From: Oscheius sp. JU75
Lineage: Eukaryota; Nematoda; Chromadorea; Rhabditida; Rhabditidae
Assembly: GCA_037178855.1 (NCBI GenBank)
Contig: JASJZC010000002.1
Span: 6,212,501-6,276,500, forward strand
Direction of reading: 5' to 3'
Length of the DNA: 64,000 nucleotides
Shown: positions 33,880-44,905 of the stretch, in pieces
How positions within the stretch are numbered: the first letter of the stretch is position 1
Layout: each line of letters opens with the position of its first letter
The notes under the pieces: generated by a model
The model's database searches: none
Seen by the model: only the letters and a program-made list of their open reading frames with translations
What the model was told of the DNA's origin: nothing
Made by a program: the position numbers and the translations under genes

Positions 33880-35942
33880 AATGTCAATCGTCAGCTCAGA
33901 TCAATCAACCCAAAAGAGGGCTCGCTTGTTCACGGAGATGGCATAAGCTCGTTATACCATGATGAAATAGAAGAAGAGTAGACTGCTGAGGAAGAAGTAG
34001 CCTTGCCCTTGCCGCTCCCATGGCTCGAACCCACTCTTCGCCGTCCAATCTTGCCGCTCGCATCCATGTTGTGGGGACACTTCCAATCCTCTCGGATGCT
34101 CTCCTTAGATCATCCTCCCATCTCATACGAGGCCTTCCAATGACGCGTCGCTGAACCAGGGGTATCCATTCAGTCGTGGCTCTCGACTATCTCGCTCCGT
34201 CCATCGCTGCAACTCTTCTTGCCCACTTCAGCTTTCTCCTCCAAGCCAGGTCCAGGATGTCGGGGAGCTGGGCCATTCCTCTTTGTTCCTCACGCGGACG
34301 AGAAGAGTAATCATTACTCTTTCCTGTCGTCTCTGTACGGCTGCCAGCATCTTCAACTCATCAGTTCGAAGGCTCCAAACTTCACAGCCATACAGCAAAC
34401 TTGGCACGATACAGGTCAGATAGACTCTCCTCTTCATCTTTGTCGGCACGGCCCTCTTGGTAAGAAACAGACGATGGCGATTGAACGCACCCCATGCAGT
34501 TCCAATCCTCCGAGACAACTCCTGTTTTCTGTGGTGCATGTAACTTCCATGATAGGTGAAGTGCTGGACAAATTGGATTCGTTAGGCAGATAGAAGCAGA
34601 TCCCCCTCGTAGGCATTGGTCATCGCAACTGTCTTGCGGAGATTGACTTCCAATCCAATCCTAGTTTGCTCCAGTTCGGTCACCATGCGCTCAGGCTCTT
34701 CCCGACAAGAACGACATCGTCGGCGTAGCGAAGATGGTTCAGCTTACGGCCGTTGATATTGAAGCCGAATTTGTCCCAATTGAGTCGTCGGAAGATGTCT
34801 TCGAGCACGGCGTTGTTGAAGAGTGGTGGAGAGAGCACGTAGCCTTGACGAACTCCGCGCTTGATGTCGATCTCCACTAGATCCTCGTGCACCTTGATCA
34901 TGTAGTCAGCTTGCTGGTAGACCTTCCGCAGCATTTCAATGTAGAGTTGATCCGCTCCGTGTTGTTGAAGGGAGTTCCACACGGCGTTCCACTCAATTGT
35001 GTCATAGGCGGAATGACGTACGGAATGACAGCCTGAAACTATTTTATTTTTAGTTTTTTTTTTAAAAGTAAAGGTTATCTGCAAGACAAGCTCTTCTGCA
35101 TTTTTGAATATCTCAACGGACATGTACCTTTTATTTTTCTTCAATTTGTACCAGACAGCCAATGTATGTGTTCCAAATAAGTAGTGCTAGAAAGCAAACT
35201 CGATGAAAAATTCAAGGAACAATCCTTTTTCTCGATGACCAGTCTTAAAAGCTATGGGCTGACAATCCGGATCTACACCTTCGAGAAACTTTGTGTTGTT
35301 TGTGCTGACTTCATATAACTGCTGCAAAGTGTAATGAACAAGAGGTAAGACAATAAATAATGTACGTAATGAGCTGATTAGATAGTAGAAGGAAATGAAA
35401 AAGCTAGCAGCACTAGCTCCGAGCAAAGCTGAATACCATAGAAAGCCGCTTAAATATAGTTTGTACAACGCACATAAGTTACAGTTACCGTATTCCCTTA
35501 TATACTTCTATTCTTTTTTTTTTTGAAAACAACGAACTAGGCAGCAGCTATTAACTGACAGCAGAGTGAATAGACCAGCCTCCAAGACATAAGTAAGCTG
35601 AAACAAACATAATCGTTTTTAACCGTTGAACACCAAAAAATCCAGCATTCTCCCGAGATATTTGAAAAATCATTCAACTGTTGCGCATGGAAGGAGAAAT
35701 AGCTCATTTGAGCCTAGAAACCACGTTAAAATAATACTGAAAGCGCAGTCGGCTCCCAAAAAAGCCAAAGTACATGTCGAAATGACTGGAAGATCAAACC
35801 ACAATTGGAGCATAGTTTTTTTGATTTCCGCCATGCCTGGCGAATGTTTCAATACATAGAAAAGAAATATGGAGATGCATTAAAAGAGGTTCTCAATAAC
35901 GTAGGCGATGATTTTTACCCATAAAATCTTAAACACCCCCAT
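33880..35942 (-). pseudogene. decayed tandem copy of the chemoreceptor, interrupted by a LINE fragment
   Basis: Exon-level matches to the intact receptor in the same order and strand are MGVFKILWVKIIAYVIENLF, SGFLWYSALLGASAASFFIS, and KLKKNKRYMSVEIFKNAEE. The first exon carries an in-frame TAA (35880-35882) where the intact copy has CAG. The last exon is interrupted: sequence from 33992 to about 35015 is LINE-derived and replaces about 108 nt of the receptor exon, after which CGTACGGAATGACAGCCTG resumes the match. Clearly non-functional. Confidence 0.8.
33992..35015 (-). mobile_element. LINE (non-LTR retrotransposon) fragment with reverse-transcriptase domain
   Basis: On the minus strand: a palm region VRQGYVLSPPLFNNAVLEDI and the catalytic box LRYADDVVLVG (near 34710), then MKRRVYLTCIVPSLLYGCEV and RTDELKMLAAVQRRQERVM. 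It ends with RMRWEDDLRRASERIGSVPT. This is the order of a LINE polymerase C-terminal half; endonuclease and both ends are missing. Frame changes between segments show it is inactive. Inserted into the receptor pseudogene; no clear target-site duplication. Confidence 0.8.
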
Positions 35943-36074
35943 AGCACACAGAAGTATTAGCAGCAATGAATGCGGTTGCACAAGTGACAGATGATACTTT
36001 TGACTAGTCATTTTCGTCTACCGAAAAAATGAAATTTTTGGTAAGGTTGAATTCATGTAGTTATCCCGACTTGA

Positions 36075-36215
36075 AACATGAATCTTTTGATCTCAGCCAT
36101 GCTGGGCGGCGAATGGCATACGACATCATATCACAGAAGTAGATCGACGCATTGGAAGATGGACTCAAAAGTGAAGACCACCTTGAACCAAAAAACGTCA
36201 AACACCTATGTTTGG
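36075..36215 (-). pseudogene. third remnant of the chemoreceptor first exon
   Basis: ATCTCAGCCATGCTGGGCGG and nearby bases align with the first-exon region of the pseudogene at 35815-35940 but with gaps and no open frame. Confidence 0.4.
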
Positions 36216-37044
36216 GTGCTGTTGATCAAATTGATCTTTATACGAAGGTACCGGGCAGGTGAAAACGTTTGGTGCATAAGGCCGGAATGACTTGTGTTTA
36301 ATAAACAGTACATTTGAAGTAAATGTTTTCGAGAACTCACCGCAACTGAAATCACCTTTCTTGAGTAACTTTGGACTCTTTCCCAACAAATTATTCTCAA
36401 GTGGACTTGTGGGAACAATAGTTTTCATTATGTAAAATCTCCTCGTTATAGTGGCTCTGTCAAGCTGACATTCTTTGTACAAGCGAGTCAACTTGCCTGT
36501 CAGCTTGCTCCCTACACTGTTCACGTAAAAGTGACTTTCCCTTATTCTTTTTTGCTTTGTCATGCTGACATCCTCTTCAGCATCTATCAAGCCTAATCTT
36601 TATCGGACACATTTGGCTTTCAATCCTTGACAGAGCCCCAGACAGACATCAACTTCATTATGGCATCTTTGTATTCAAGACCATACTGTGTCACATGAAA
36701 ACTGTTCATTTTTAATCATGTTTCTTCGCTCTTTGGCAGCTCTTCTATTCTTCCATGTCACTCTTGGGAGTAAGATGACCTTCAATATCCAATTGGGCTG
36801 CTCCAAAGAGCGCGTGTTGAGTGTTTCGATGCAAGTTTACGTTCCCCTTCCTCTACTAAAGGTTCAGGAAAGCATGTGGAACCCTGACGATCTCTCGGCG
36901 AAGACACCGCCAGCCAGAGTCAGAGCAGATCCTTCAGAGGCACTATCAAAAACGAGACGGAAAACTTTCAAGCTGGTCAGAACTAGCATATTTACATCAC
37001 CATCAAGCACACATGTTCACCGGAACTTTATCAAACGAGAGTAA
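36216..37044. other. stretch without confident gene
   Basis: A minus-strand open frame (to 36590) and a plus-strand frame with a hydrophobic start (MFLRSLAALLFFHVTLG at about 36718-37041) are present. Neither has splice context, homology or a polyadenylation signal I can support. The second could be a small secreted protein. Confidence 0.35.
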
Positions 37045-38348
37045 TTACAGAGGAGTACGAGCCATTGAGCGACCTCCGTCGATGACAATGCACTGTCCCA
37101 TGATGTAGTCGGACTTTTTCGAGTCGGCCAAAAAAGCAATAAGCTCCCCGATTTCTCTGGGATGAGCAGCTCTCCCGGCCGGAATCTTTGTCCTGTCCTT
37201 AGCCATCTCACAGTACTTTTCGGCTTGCTCGTCAGTGAAGCCCTGCTTGTTCATTAAACCAGTGTGGACGAGACCGGGATTAACAGCGTTGACGCGAACA
37301 CCCTTGTCGATGAAAGCCATGGCCAGACAGCGAGTCAGATGATCGACTCCAGCCTTGGCGACGCAGTAATAAGGGAAGGCGGCGTTCTGTACAAATCCTT
37401 TTGGTTATAAATTGACTTACATAATTGGTAGAGCCGATGCTGGAGACGTTAACAATGCTTCCCTTGGTCTTGATCAGATGAGGCATGGCGAGGCGGGACA
37501 ATTGGGCAACGCTGAAAAGAGATTTATACTTTGCGCTCTCCTTTTCTTGCAGATTCAATCAGTTTTCAATTTTGCTGTGCCGTACAGACTTGTAAAGTTT
37601 GATCTGGTCAACTCTCTAGCGGAACATCGAATAGTTTGCAAAAGACTTCTTGTACCAAAAATTTGAGATTTTGGATGAAACTTACTACGGTCTACTTATG
37701 AAAACAAGGATCATCTGCTCTCGGCCTAGATGAAGTTATGCTATGCATCTTTAGAACAATACTTTGTCATGTCACGTGTTGTATCAGGGCAACATAGAAC
37801 ACAACGTTAGCCTGTCTAGATTCAAAGGTGTTGGGTTCGTTGGTTTAGATGCTTACTGGACTTTGTTTTGTCAGCTCGTATTATTCCAAAAAGACTCACG
37901 ACTTGAGGTTCAGATCCATCGTAAAGTCCCACTCGTCCATGGACTGATTGAATCCCAGGGTCTTCGTATTGTCTGGAGCCAGACTTCCTGCATTGTTCAC
38001 CTAAACTTTTCAGTTCTCCCCACTCTCAGAAACACACACCAAAATGTCAATCTGTCCAAACTTGGAGACAGTTTCCTCGACTAGTCTCTTCTGTACCGAC
38101 TCCTCGATAAGATTTCCCTGAACAATGAGTACGTCTCCGGATTGGAGTCCTGCTGCGACGAGTTTGGTCTTGACATCCTCCAAAGCTTGGGAATTTCTTC
38201 CCGTAATCGTCAATTTGGCTCCCTGTTCGGCAAAAAGCACAGCAGTCTCACGGCCTATTCCACTGCTCGAACCTTTGTCCAGATTTTTAAAATTCGTGTA
38301 AGACTCACCAGTGATGATGGCAACCTTTCCTAGGAACTGCTTGGCCAT
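37045..38348 (-). CDS. classical short-chain dehydrogenase/reductase (SDR), 268 aa
   Basis: Five exons (38309-38348, 38040-38272, 37900-38000, 37421-37511, 37045-37386) join in phase. The cofactor-binding motif TGSSSGIGRE follows VAIIT at residues 13-22. VNNAG is present. The catalytic triad elements are NVSSIG (Ser about 149) and YYCVAK (Tyr162, Lys166), and NPGLVHTGLM follows. The end DGGRSMARTPL is typical of the DHRS/SDR family of small NAD(P)-dependent oxidoreductases. The substrate cannot be told; nematodes carry many such genes for lipid and carbonyl metabolism. No signal or membrane segment, so cytosolic or mitochondrial. A TTATAAG TATA-like box lies about 45 nt before the ATG at 38394-38399. 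Confidence 0.93.
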
Positions 38349-39144
38349 TGTTGAGCGACAAAACGCGTGAAAAAAGGCAAGAACACCTCGACTTATAAGG
38401 AGATTGATGCTTACAATAGACTAAAGTCTCTTTCAATAAGTTGCTAGTGCCAGGAAAGCTCTGATAGCAGGCAGATTAGCGCCCTTGCGAAAGCAGAAAA
38501 GACAATAGTTGGTCCGGAGATCACATTTTTAGACTGTTTGGGAGCGGGAAACGACTGAAAAAGTTAGTAAGGAGAAGTCTGGCTCGTACAAACTATCCCA
38601 ATTGTTCCCCTGCTGTCGGCTGCTCTGGACTCCGTAAAGACCAAACGATTGGATATATTTACAGGTTCGAACGAAGAAGCCGGATGGAATAGCACGATCA
38701 CTTCATTTTCTGCTACAAGAATGCTCTTTCCGGAAGCCTAGGACCGAAATCTTGAAAATCTACGGAATGCGAGAGTCCCACGTCCTGTTTCGGTCCTCCT
38801 CCTATCTCTTGACAAAAGGAACGAATTGAATCATCTGGCTCTCACCTGTAATTTTCAGCCAGCAGCTGAAAATGTTAACGGCCGAAAACAAAAACTTTCC
38901 TGACATCGAGATCCCAATTCTTTAGCTCGCCAGTTCCGAGATTGTTCTGATTTGGAGTCTATTGTCAAGTTTTGTCAACTGAGACCAGGTTTGAACAACT
39001 ACTTGATATGTCAAAGCTAATGACCCTTGGGTTACTGTAGAAATTGACTTCCCTTAGGATTTCGTTAAATACACGATACCAACAGCTGAAATGGAAAAAA
39101 ATCTGTATAACATACACAAAAAATAAACTATATGACAACTTATT
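38349..39144. other. intergenic, nothing recognised
   Basis: Upstream region of the SDR gene plus the 3' flank of the next minus-strand gene. Only the TATA-like element at 38394-38399 is worth note. Confidence 0.45.
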
Positions 39145-40211
39145 ACGGTACTCCTGATTCAGACGACTTCCACTTGAAATCCGAATAGCTGGCTGAGTAG
39201 TCTGCCTGCCTCTGCTGCTGTTAGCTGTAAAATATCTTCTTTATGGGAAAAAATCTACAGAAAAAGTACCTCGATAGGTTTCGAATTTCTCGTCTTTCTG
39301 TCCCCCCGCCGCTTCTGACCGTTTTCCTCAGATTATGTGCTGTTTTGGCGAAATCTGAAGGTTTTTTCATGGAAAATAAGAAAATTTACATTTGTCTTTC
39401 CGCGAAAATAGCGAGTCCTCCAATGTGGCTATAAAATTTGACGTCAATAATGAGCACGGTTGTCTTATTTTTTATATAGGCATATAGTTAATAAAAGGTA
39501 CCTGTTGATGTTAAGGAAAGCATAATTTTCTTCTGAGAACTCGTTGAAGGCGCTGTCGTTAGTGTTGTCCGAGGAGGAGACGTCGGGAGTGAGAAGGTCT
39601 GATCCGGAGTGGATCTTCTGTCGCGGAGCTCGATTGTAGTAGATCGGATGTTGTCGGTAGGGCAAACTAAAATGGGGGATATTCAAAGAAAAAAAAGATA
39701 AAACTTACACTGCATCTAGTGGAAGAATCGGGTGATGATGGCGGAAGAGATTCACGTCGAGCTTCTCCGACGGCACTGTTAGTTTCCTCATCTCGTTGAA
39801 CGACTCGCAGGAGACCAGGAACGGAATCTGAACCCAACTTATCAGAATAATTGTAAAATGTCCACCAATCCTCCGCAAACTCTCCTCCACTCCGCGTAGC
39901 TGTGTAGCTCGTCGTCCATTTCCGGCCTGATCAGTGTGTTGTCTTTCAGCTCTCCTCCGGCCAGTTTGTTGATCATCTCCTCTGCGGGACATTCTAATAA
40001 TGGAAGGTTGAGCACAAGAAAAAAGTTGGACTTACTGTGTAGACCAAAAACTCCGTCTCGGTGACCTATGAAAAGCCACTGCTTGTCCTTTTTTGGAGAG
40101 ACGGGCCACATTATCTTAAAAGAGCTACCTGTACGAGAAGGATACAAGGAGAAAAAAGATCAGATAGCAACATACGAGTAGAACAGTTTTCAGCAGTTTT
40201 GCGACAGACAT
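39145..40211 (-). CDS. unknown secreted protein, multi-exon, 3' end uncertain
   Basis: A short signal-peptide exon (MSVAKLLKTVLLVC, 40172-40211) joins in phase to SSFKIMWPVSPKKDKQWLFI. Then follow KCPAEEMINKLAGGELKDN and HSYAEWRRVCGG, IPFLVSCESFNEMRKLTVPS with RHHHPILPLD, and YRQHPIYYNRAPRQKIHSGS with an acidic DVSSSDNTNDS. Two short basic exons near 39160-39340 are possible. Introns are 38-50 nt with good acceptors. I do not recognise any domain. Histidine-rich HHHP and several tyrosines are notable. It appears to be a secreted protein of about 230 aa. The last two exons and the stop are not secure, so the end coordinate is approximate. Confidence 0.55.
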
Positions 40212-40812
40212 GCTATAATCGCACTTAACAATATAAGCTACTTTTCTAGGTTACAAAAGCATCTACTATTCGTCTCTAATCTTTTTGAAGCTTACTGAAG
40301 CCATCGTTCTTATGTAAACTGGCAAAAACTAACAAAGAAATAACAAAATAATAATACAATTTTTTAAAATTGACGCTTCAATCAGGCATATTACGGTATT
40401 GCGTAGATATTCGAACTAGGCGAAACCAGTTATTTCTGTTCTTTCTCACTACTTATCTGTCACATTTGCAACATTTTTTCAGCAAATGTTATCTAAAGGT
40501 TGGAGAAGATGTTGATTAGTAGCACCATCTATTGGATAGGCTTTTACACCTTTAGATGAACATAACACTTTTCCTTAAGCAGTTTCTTTCTGCTTTGTGC
40601 TACAATTTCACCAAAAGTAACTTGTCATCTTGCTATTTGTCCATTCTGCTTGCTTCTGTTGGTTGCTGACAGTGTACGAGGCTGAACGAGTAAAAAATCG
40701 AAGATTTTCGAGGACTGGATAGATTTCTGTGGCTTTTGCTATCGATCACAATATTTTTCATTTACTCTACTTTTTCTTCTTTATTTTGCTTCTCACAATC
40801 ACGTATTCCAGC
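40212..40812. other. divergent intergenic region
   Basis: AT-rich, 600 nt between a minus-strand secreted gene and the plus-strand TMBIM gene. No exons and no clear promoter motif. Confidence 0.45.
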
Positions 40813-42473
40813 ATGGTCAACAGCTACTGCCCGCAAGCGCTGAGCTCCGGCGTTGTTCCTCCACCCGTTGGCTGGGCAGGTCTGTTATCGTAATTTGCAC
40901 TCTCAAACAGTTTTAGTACCATCTCACAATTGCCAGACCCCTCCTCCCTACCCTGGACATGTCGAAGAGGGCGCCGGAAACAAGCACTTTTTCTTCGAGT
41001 AAGCCTGTTTTTTACTAAAACACAAAAATACCATCTTAGTGATAAATCCGTGCGAGCCGCCTTCATCCAGAAGGTCTTCTGCATCGTCTCCATGATGCTG
41101 CTCATTGTGGCCGCCATGGTCGCCATCCCGCTCCTTCACGACGACTCAAGAATGTATATTATTAAAACTCCCGCCCTGTACGGCCTCGGCGCGTTAGTTT
41201 GACCTAAGATTTCTTGTATGTCTCGATTTTAGGATCATCTTCTTCCCCATCTACCTTACCCTACTTTGCAGCGAGTTCGTTCGTCGTTCCTTCCCCGTCA
41301 ATCTCATTCTTACCTTCCTCTTTGTAAGTTTTATCCTATGGTCCATTATTTTGGTCAAATTTTGACTCTGGCGGCCGGACTAATGACGATGAACATGGCG
41401 GCAAGAATCCGGACGGAAGTCGTCTTCATGACCCTCATCATGACGATCCTAACATGCACCGGAGTCATCATCTACGCAAAAAAAACCAAACATGACTTTA
41501 CAAAGTAGGTGGCTATCTCTTCTATCTAAAGTGCGATGGTTTCTGTAGCGGGCTCTGTTTGTTTGTCTGAGGCCATGTAACAGAAGCGGGAATCTTTTGG
41601 TATAAGGCGCAGTCGCTAATACAAACTGAAGGCAAATTGACGACCCTGTCCGCTTGATCTGCTTTGTTCATCGGTCAACGATAAATTGTCGTTCTATTAC
41701 TTTCGTATCGTGCACACCTCGTAGTCTCTCCCAACATGATCCTTTCCCGTTGTCTATATGTTTCATTTGTTCAAGCTGGTCAAGGCTGTCTACTATCATC
41801 TGCTGTCATCTTTCAGCTTTTTCTGTCAACCTACCCATGCTACTCTCTCTCTCTCTCTCTCTCTCTCTAATCCTGTCCTTGTCCAATCATCTGTTACTGT
41901 TGTTGACGTATCTTTGTACTACCACATCAAGAACAGCCTTCCCAATTAAAACTAACATGTTATCCAGAAACCAAGTTATTCCTGACCTGACACTTTGATT
42001 CTCTGACACGAGCACAGTTTAAGAAGAACTACTGATGGAGAACCGAGCATATTGTTTTCAAAGACCAGGCACCATGTCTCTGTTTATTTTGAAAAATGGA
42101 CGGCTTCTGCTATCCAGAGCTAACAGACCGAGTCCAACAAGCATCCTTTCAGGTTCTCCGGCATTCTCTGCGTACTCTCCTGGGTCCTGTTCGCGTTCGG
42201 AATCGTGGCCATCATCGCCGTCGTGGTCTTCCACGTCCACATCCTCTACACGTTCTACTCGTTCCTTTCCTGCCTCATCTTCATGGCCTATCTCGTCATC
42301 GATATCCAGGTAATTTCCTCTTTTCAGTATCCAAAACGATGAAAAATTAGATGCTGATGGGTGGCAAGAGGTTCGAAGTCTCGCCGGATGACTACATCTT
42401 CATCTCGCTGCAGCTTTTCGTCGACATCCTCTATATCTTCTGGCATCTGCTAAATCTCTTTGCCAGAGGATAG
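40813..42473 (+). CDS. TMBIM: transmembrane BAX-inhibitor-motif (Lifeguard/TMBIM) protein, 270 aa
   Basis: Seven exons (40813-40879, 40917-40998, 41040-41192, 41233-41323, 41365-41504, 42153-42309, 42351-42473) sum to an open frame. The proline-rich N-terminus (TPPPYPGHVEEG) precedes DKSVRAAFIQKVFCIVSMML. Several membrane helices follow, with RTEVVFMTLIMTILTCTGVI and KTKHDFTKFSG, then AYLVIDIQ and the end SPDDYIFISLQLFVDILYIF. TMBIM proteins are ER, Golgi or plasma-membrane calcium-leak and anti-apoptotic proteins; the acidic DIQ/SPDD residues form the family's pore-associated acidic pair. Exon 4 to 5 requires an intron (41324-41364) that starts GTAAGT but ends TTTTG instead of AG; homology fixes the junction FLF|TLAAG exactly. 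A long intron (41505-42152) carries a CT repeat. Confidence 0.92.
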
Positions 42474-44905
42474 ACGCCTTCCCTATTTTCTCACGTTCTG
42501 TATAGAAAAAAATGAACTTTGTATCTTTTCTTTTCTCCTTGGTGACTAAGGAGCAGTGCTTGAACTTTATTAGGTATGGGCCCATCTCTCCGTGAGATAA
42601 GGGGCCTGATAAGAAGTTGCAAGTCGTCCTCTCTCCAGCCAAATGAGTCACTTCAAGGGTTGACGCCATTCTCTGCCTGTTCTTTTCTCTTTTCCTGCCT
42701 CTAGATCGTTTTAAAAAAAACACGAAGCCAAAGGGACCTGTTTTTTGATCCATCGACAACTGAAATTTCCGAGCCGAGCCACTTCCTTCGAGCAAGTTTA
42801 ATGTAATGCTCCAGCTCTACTGTATTTCTCCTCCCCCAAAATTTGTATGCAAGTGGGCTTCCTTGGTTTCAGAATTCGGGAGGAAGGTCAGCTCGATGAA
42901 AAAATGACTGCAACAAAGCAAAAGCCGCTAAAAACGTTCTGAAACGAAAAATCCCTCGTTCTCACTCTTCTTTGAAAATAAACCAAATAAATCTCCCGAA
43001 ATACCCGAACAACTCGTCGAGGGCGTCGATTTGATTGATGAAGAGTGCGGCTAGGAGGCTATTCATCCAGTGCCTAGGGCATCCACTTGTTTCTTCCTCT
43101 CTTTTGACTCCGATCCCGTTCCTTATGCCACTTGAACCGTGGGGCCTCCGAACGCCTGTTTGTGTAGAGCGCCTTTATGTCCGAAAGTCTCGTCTTTTCT
43201 TAGCGTTTTGGAATACAAACATGTGTGTGTCGAAAACACCGTTTGATATGACAAATGGATGAGCGCAAGGTCACAAACTATACACAGAAAACGAAGTCAT
43301 ATCGATGTTTTTGTTGCGACAGGGAACAGAGAGCAATTATTCATGTCATTTTGGCGGGAAGACGGTGTCGGAAACACCGATAATTGGTCATTAATTGGTC
43401 GCCTTTTCGTCTATAATCAATGGAGAGATTTCGTGCTCTTCTTCCTCAAAAAGGGCGCGTCATTCCAGATAAGAGTTGAGGTTTTATCAATTCGTGACGA
43501 GGGCCTTTCCTCCAGTCACTGGGGTGACGCTGGTAAAACGATAGGGGTTCGAAGGAAGCCAGTCATGGCTCGGGTGTGACATGCATTGGTCGTGCTCCAT
43601 TCCATTCTCTGCTGTCTCGGATTTTCTGAGCTTTTTGTTTTATCTTCTCACCACTTCTCCACCTCCTCGTACGGTTTTTGTGCAGTTTTCTCACGTTTGG
43701 ATAGTCCAAAAAGGCTTCCGGATGGTCAGAGAGCCCGGGTCTGTTGGAAAATTGCCAATCAATCTATTGTGAAGGCCTCCGAAACAAGATGTTTCCTATT
43801 TCTATGCAATTTCTCACTTTCTACGATTTTACGAGCTCCACGAATTGAAAACAACACTGGAAGGTACGAACAATGAAAAAAGAAGTGATCCTGGCTAAAA
43901 ACTCGGTGTTTTTTACTATTTTACCTTCTTTCTCAGCCGAGTTTCCCCTAAAATTACGGACAATGTTATCTATCAAGGGTTCTTCTTATACTTATCCATT
44001 CTAACCGCGTGCTGTGTATTTATCGAGCTCCGCCTGACCACAGTTTTGACATCCTCGTTCGTAATTCACCAGCTGTCTGTGACCACAAAAGGATATAAAC
44101 AAATAGAACAAAGCAATAGCTATAAAACTCCGTAAGCAGTTGGATTTAGGAAGACTCCTATGGACGTTTGGCAGTCTGTGACAATGACTGACGGATGTCG
44201 TCTCCCAACTCCTCCTTTCATTTTCTAGCTGTCTCTGACCAGCAAAGCAGGACAATTATCCAGCTCGCCCTCTCTTTGCGCCAAATTGTAAAAGCCGTCG
44301 TTCAGCATGTGAACCTCTCTAACATAAATGGGCTTTTTTGGGCCAACTTGCCTCCACAATTCGGCAGAGAAACATTTCTTTTTTTTGCCCCCGAACAATC
44401 ATAGGAAGGGACCAGCTCCCGCCTCTCTCTCTCGCCCTTTGACCGCCCTCCCTGCCCGAGACGAGTGGTGCGCTTTTCCAGCCGGCTGGCAGCCTTCGTC
44501 AGTGTGGGTAAACGGCGGGGAGGACGGCTGTCGACCGGTCTCCTTGCCCCAGGCCCCTCTATCTCTTTATTAGGGACCTCACCCTATCTTTTTATCTTCA
44601 AGAAGTACCTGTTCCTGCTTTTTCGTCTCGTTGCTCCAATAAAAACCTCTTCGTTTCAAAGTCTCGTTTCGGGACTAAGAAGGGATTTTCACATTTTTCC
44701 ATGTTTCGCAAAGTTGTAGCTCGGATGAATATCTACAACTTTGTAGAACATTATATTGAGGAAAATATACACATTCTGCTCTAAAAGCGCTCTGGAAAAT
44801 TGCCAAACACTTTTGCGTAGCAACAAAAATATTCTTCATGCTTTTTCTGGAGATTCCGGTGTTACCAAATTTTTCCTCCAAAATAACCCTAATTTTTCAG
44901 CTAAT
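42474..44905. other. 2.4 kb intergenic stretch upstream of ELOVL
   Basis: Several open frames but none with recognisable product or splice context. It contains one member of the hairpin repeat family at 44708-44743. A TTTTTCAG trans-splice-like acceptor ends at 44900 just before the ELOVL start. Confidence 0.5.

Noticed and set aside
36718-37041. Possible small secreted protein with hydrophobic start
   Set aside because: No splice context, polyadenylation signal or similarity; insufficient support.
44756-44905. N-terminal extension of ELOVL from an upstream ATG
   Set aside because: A TTTTTCAG acceptor lies between it and the internal ATG, and the family starts near the internal Met.
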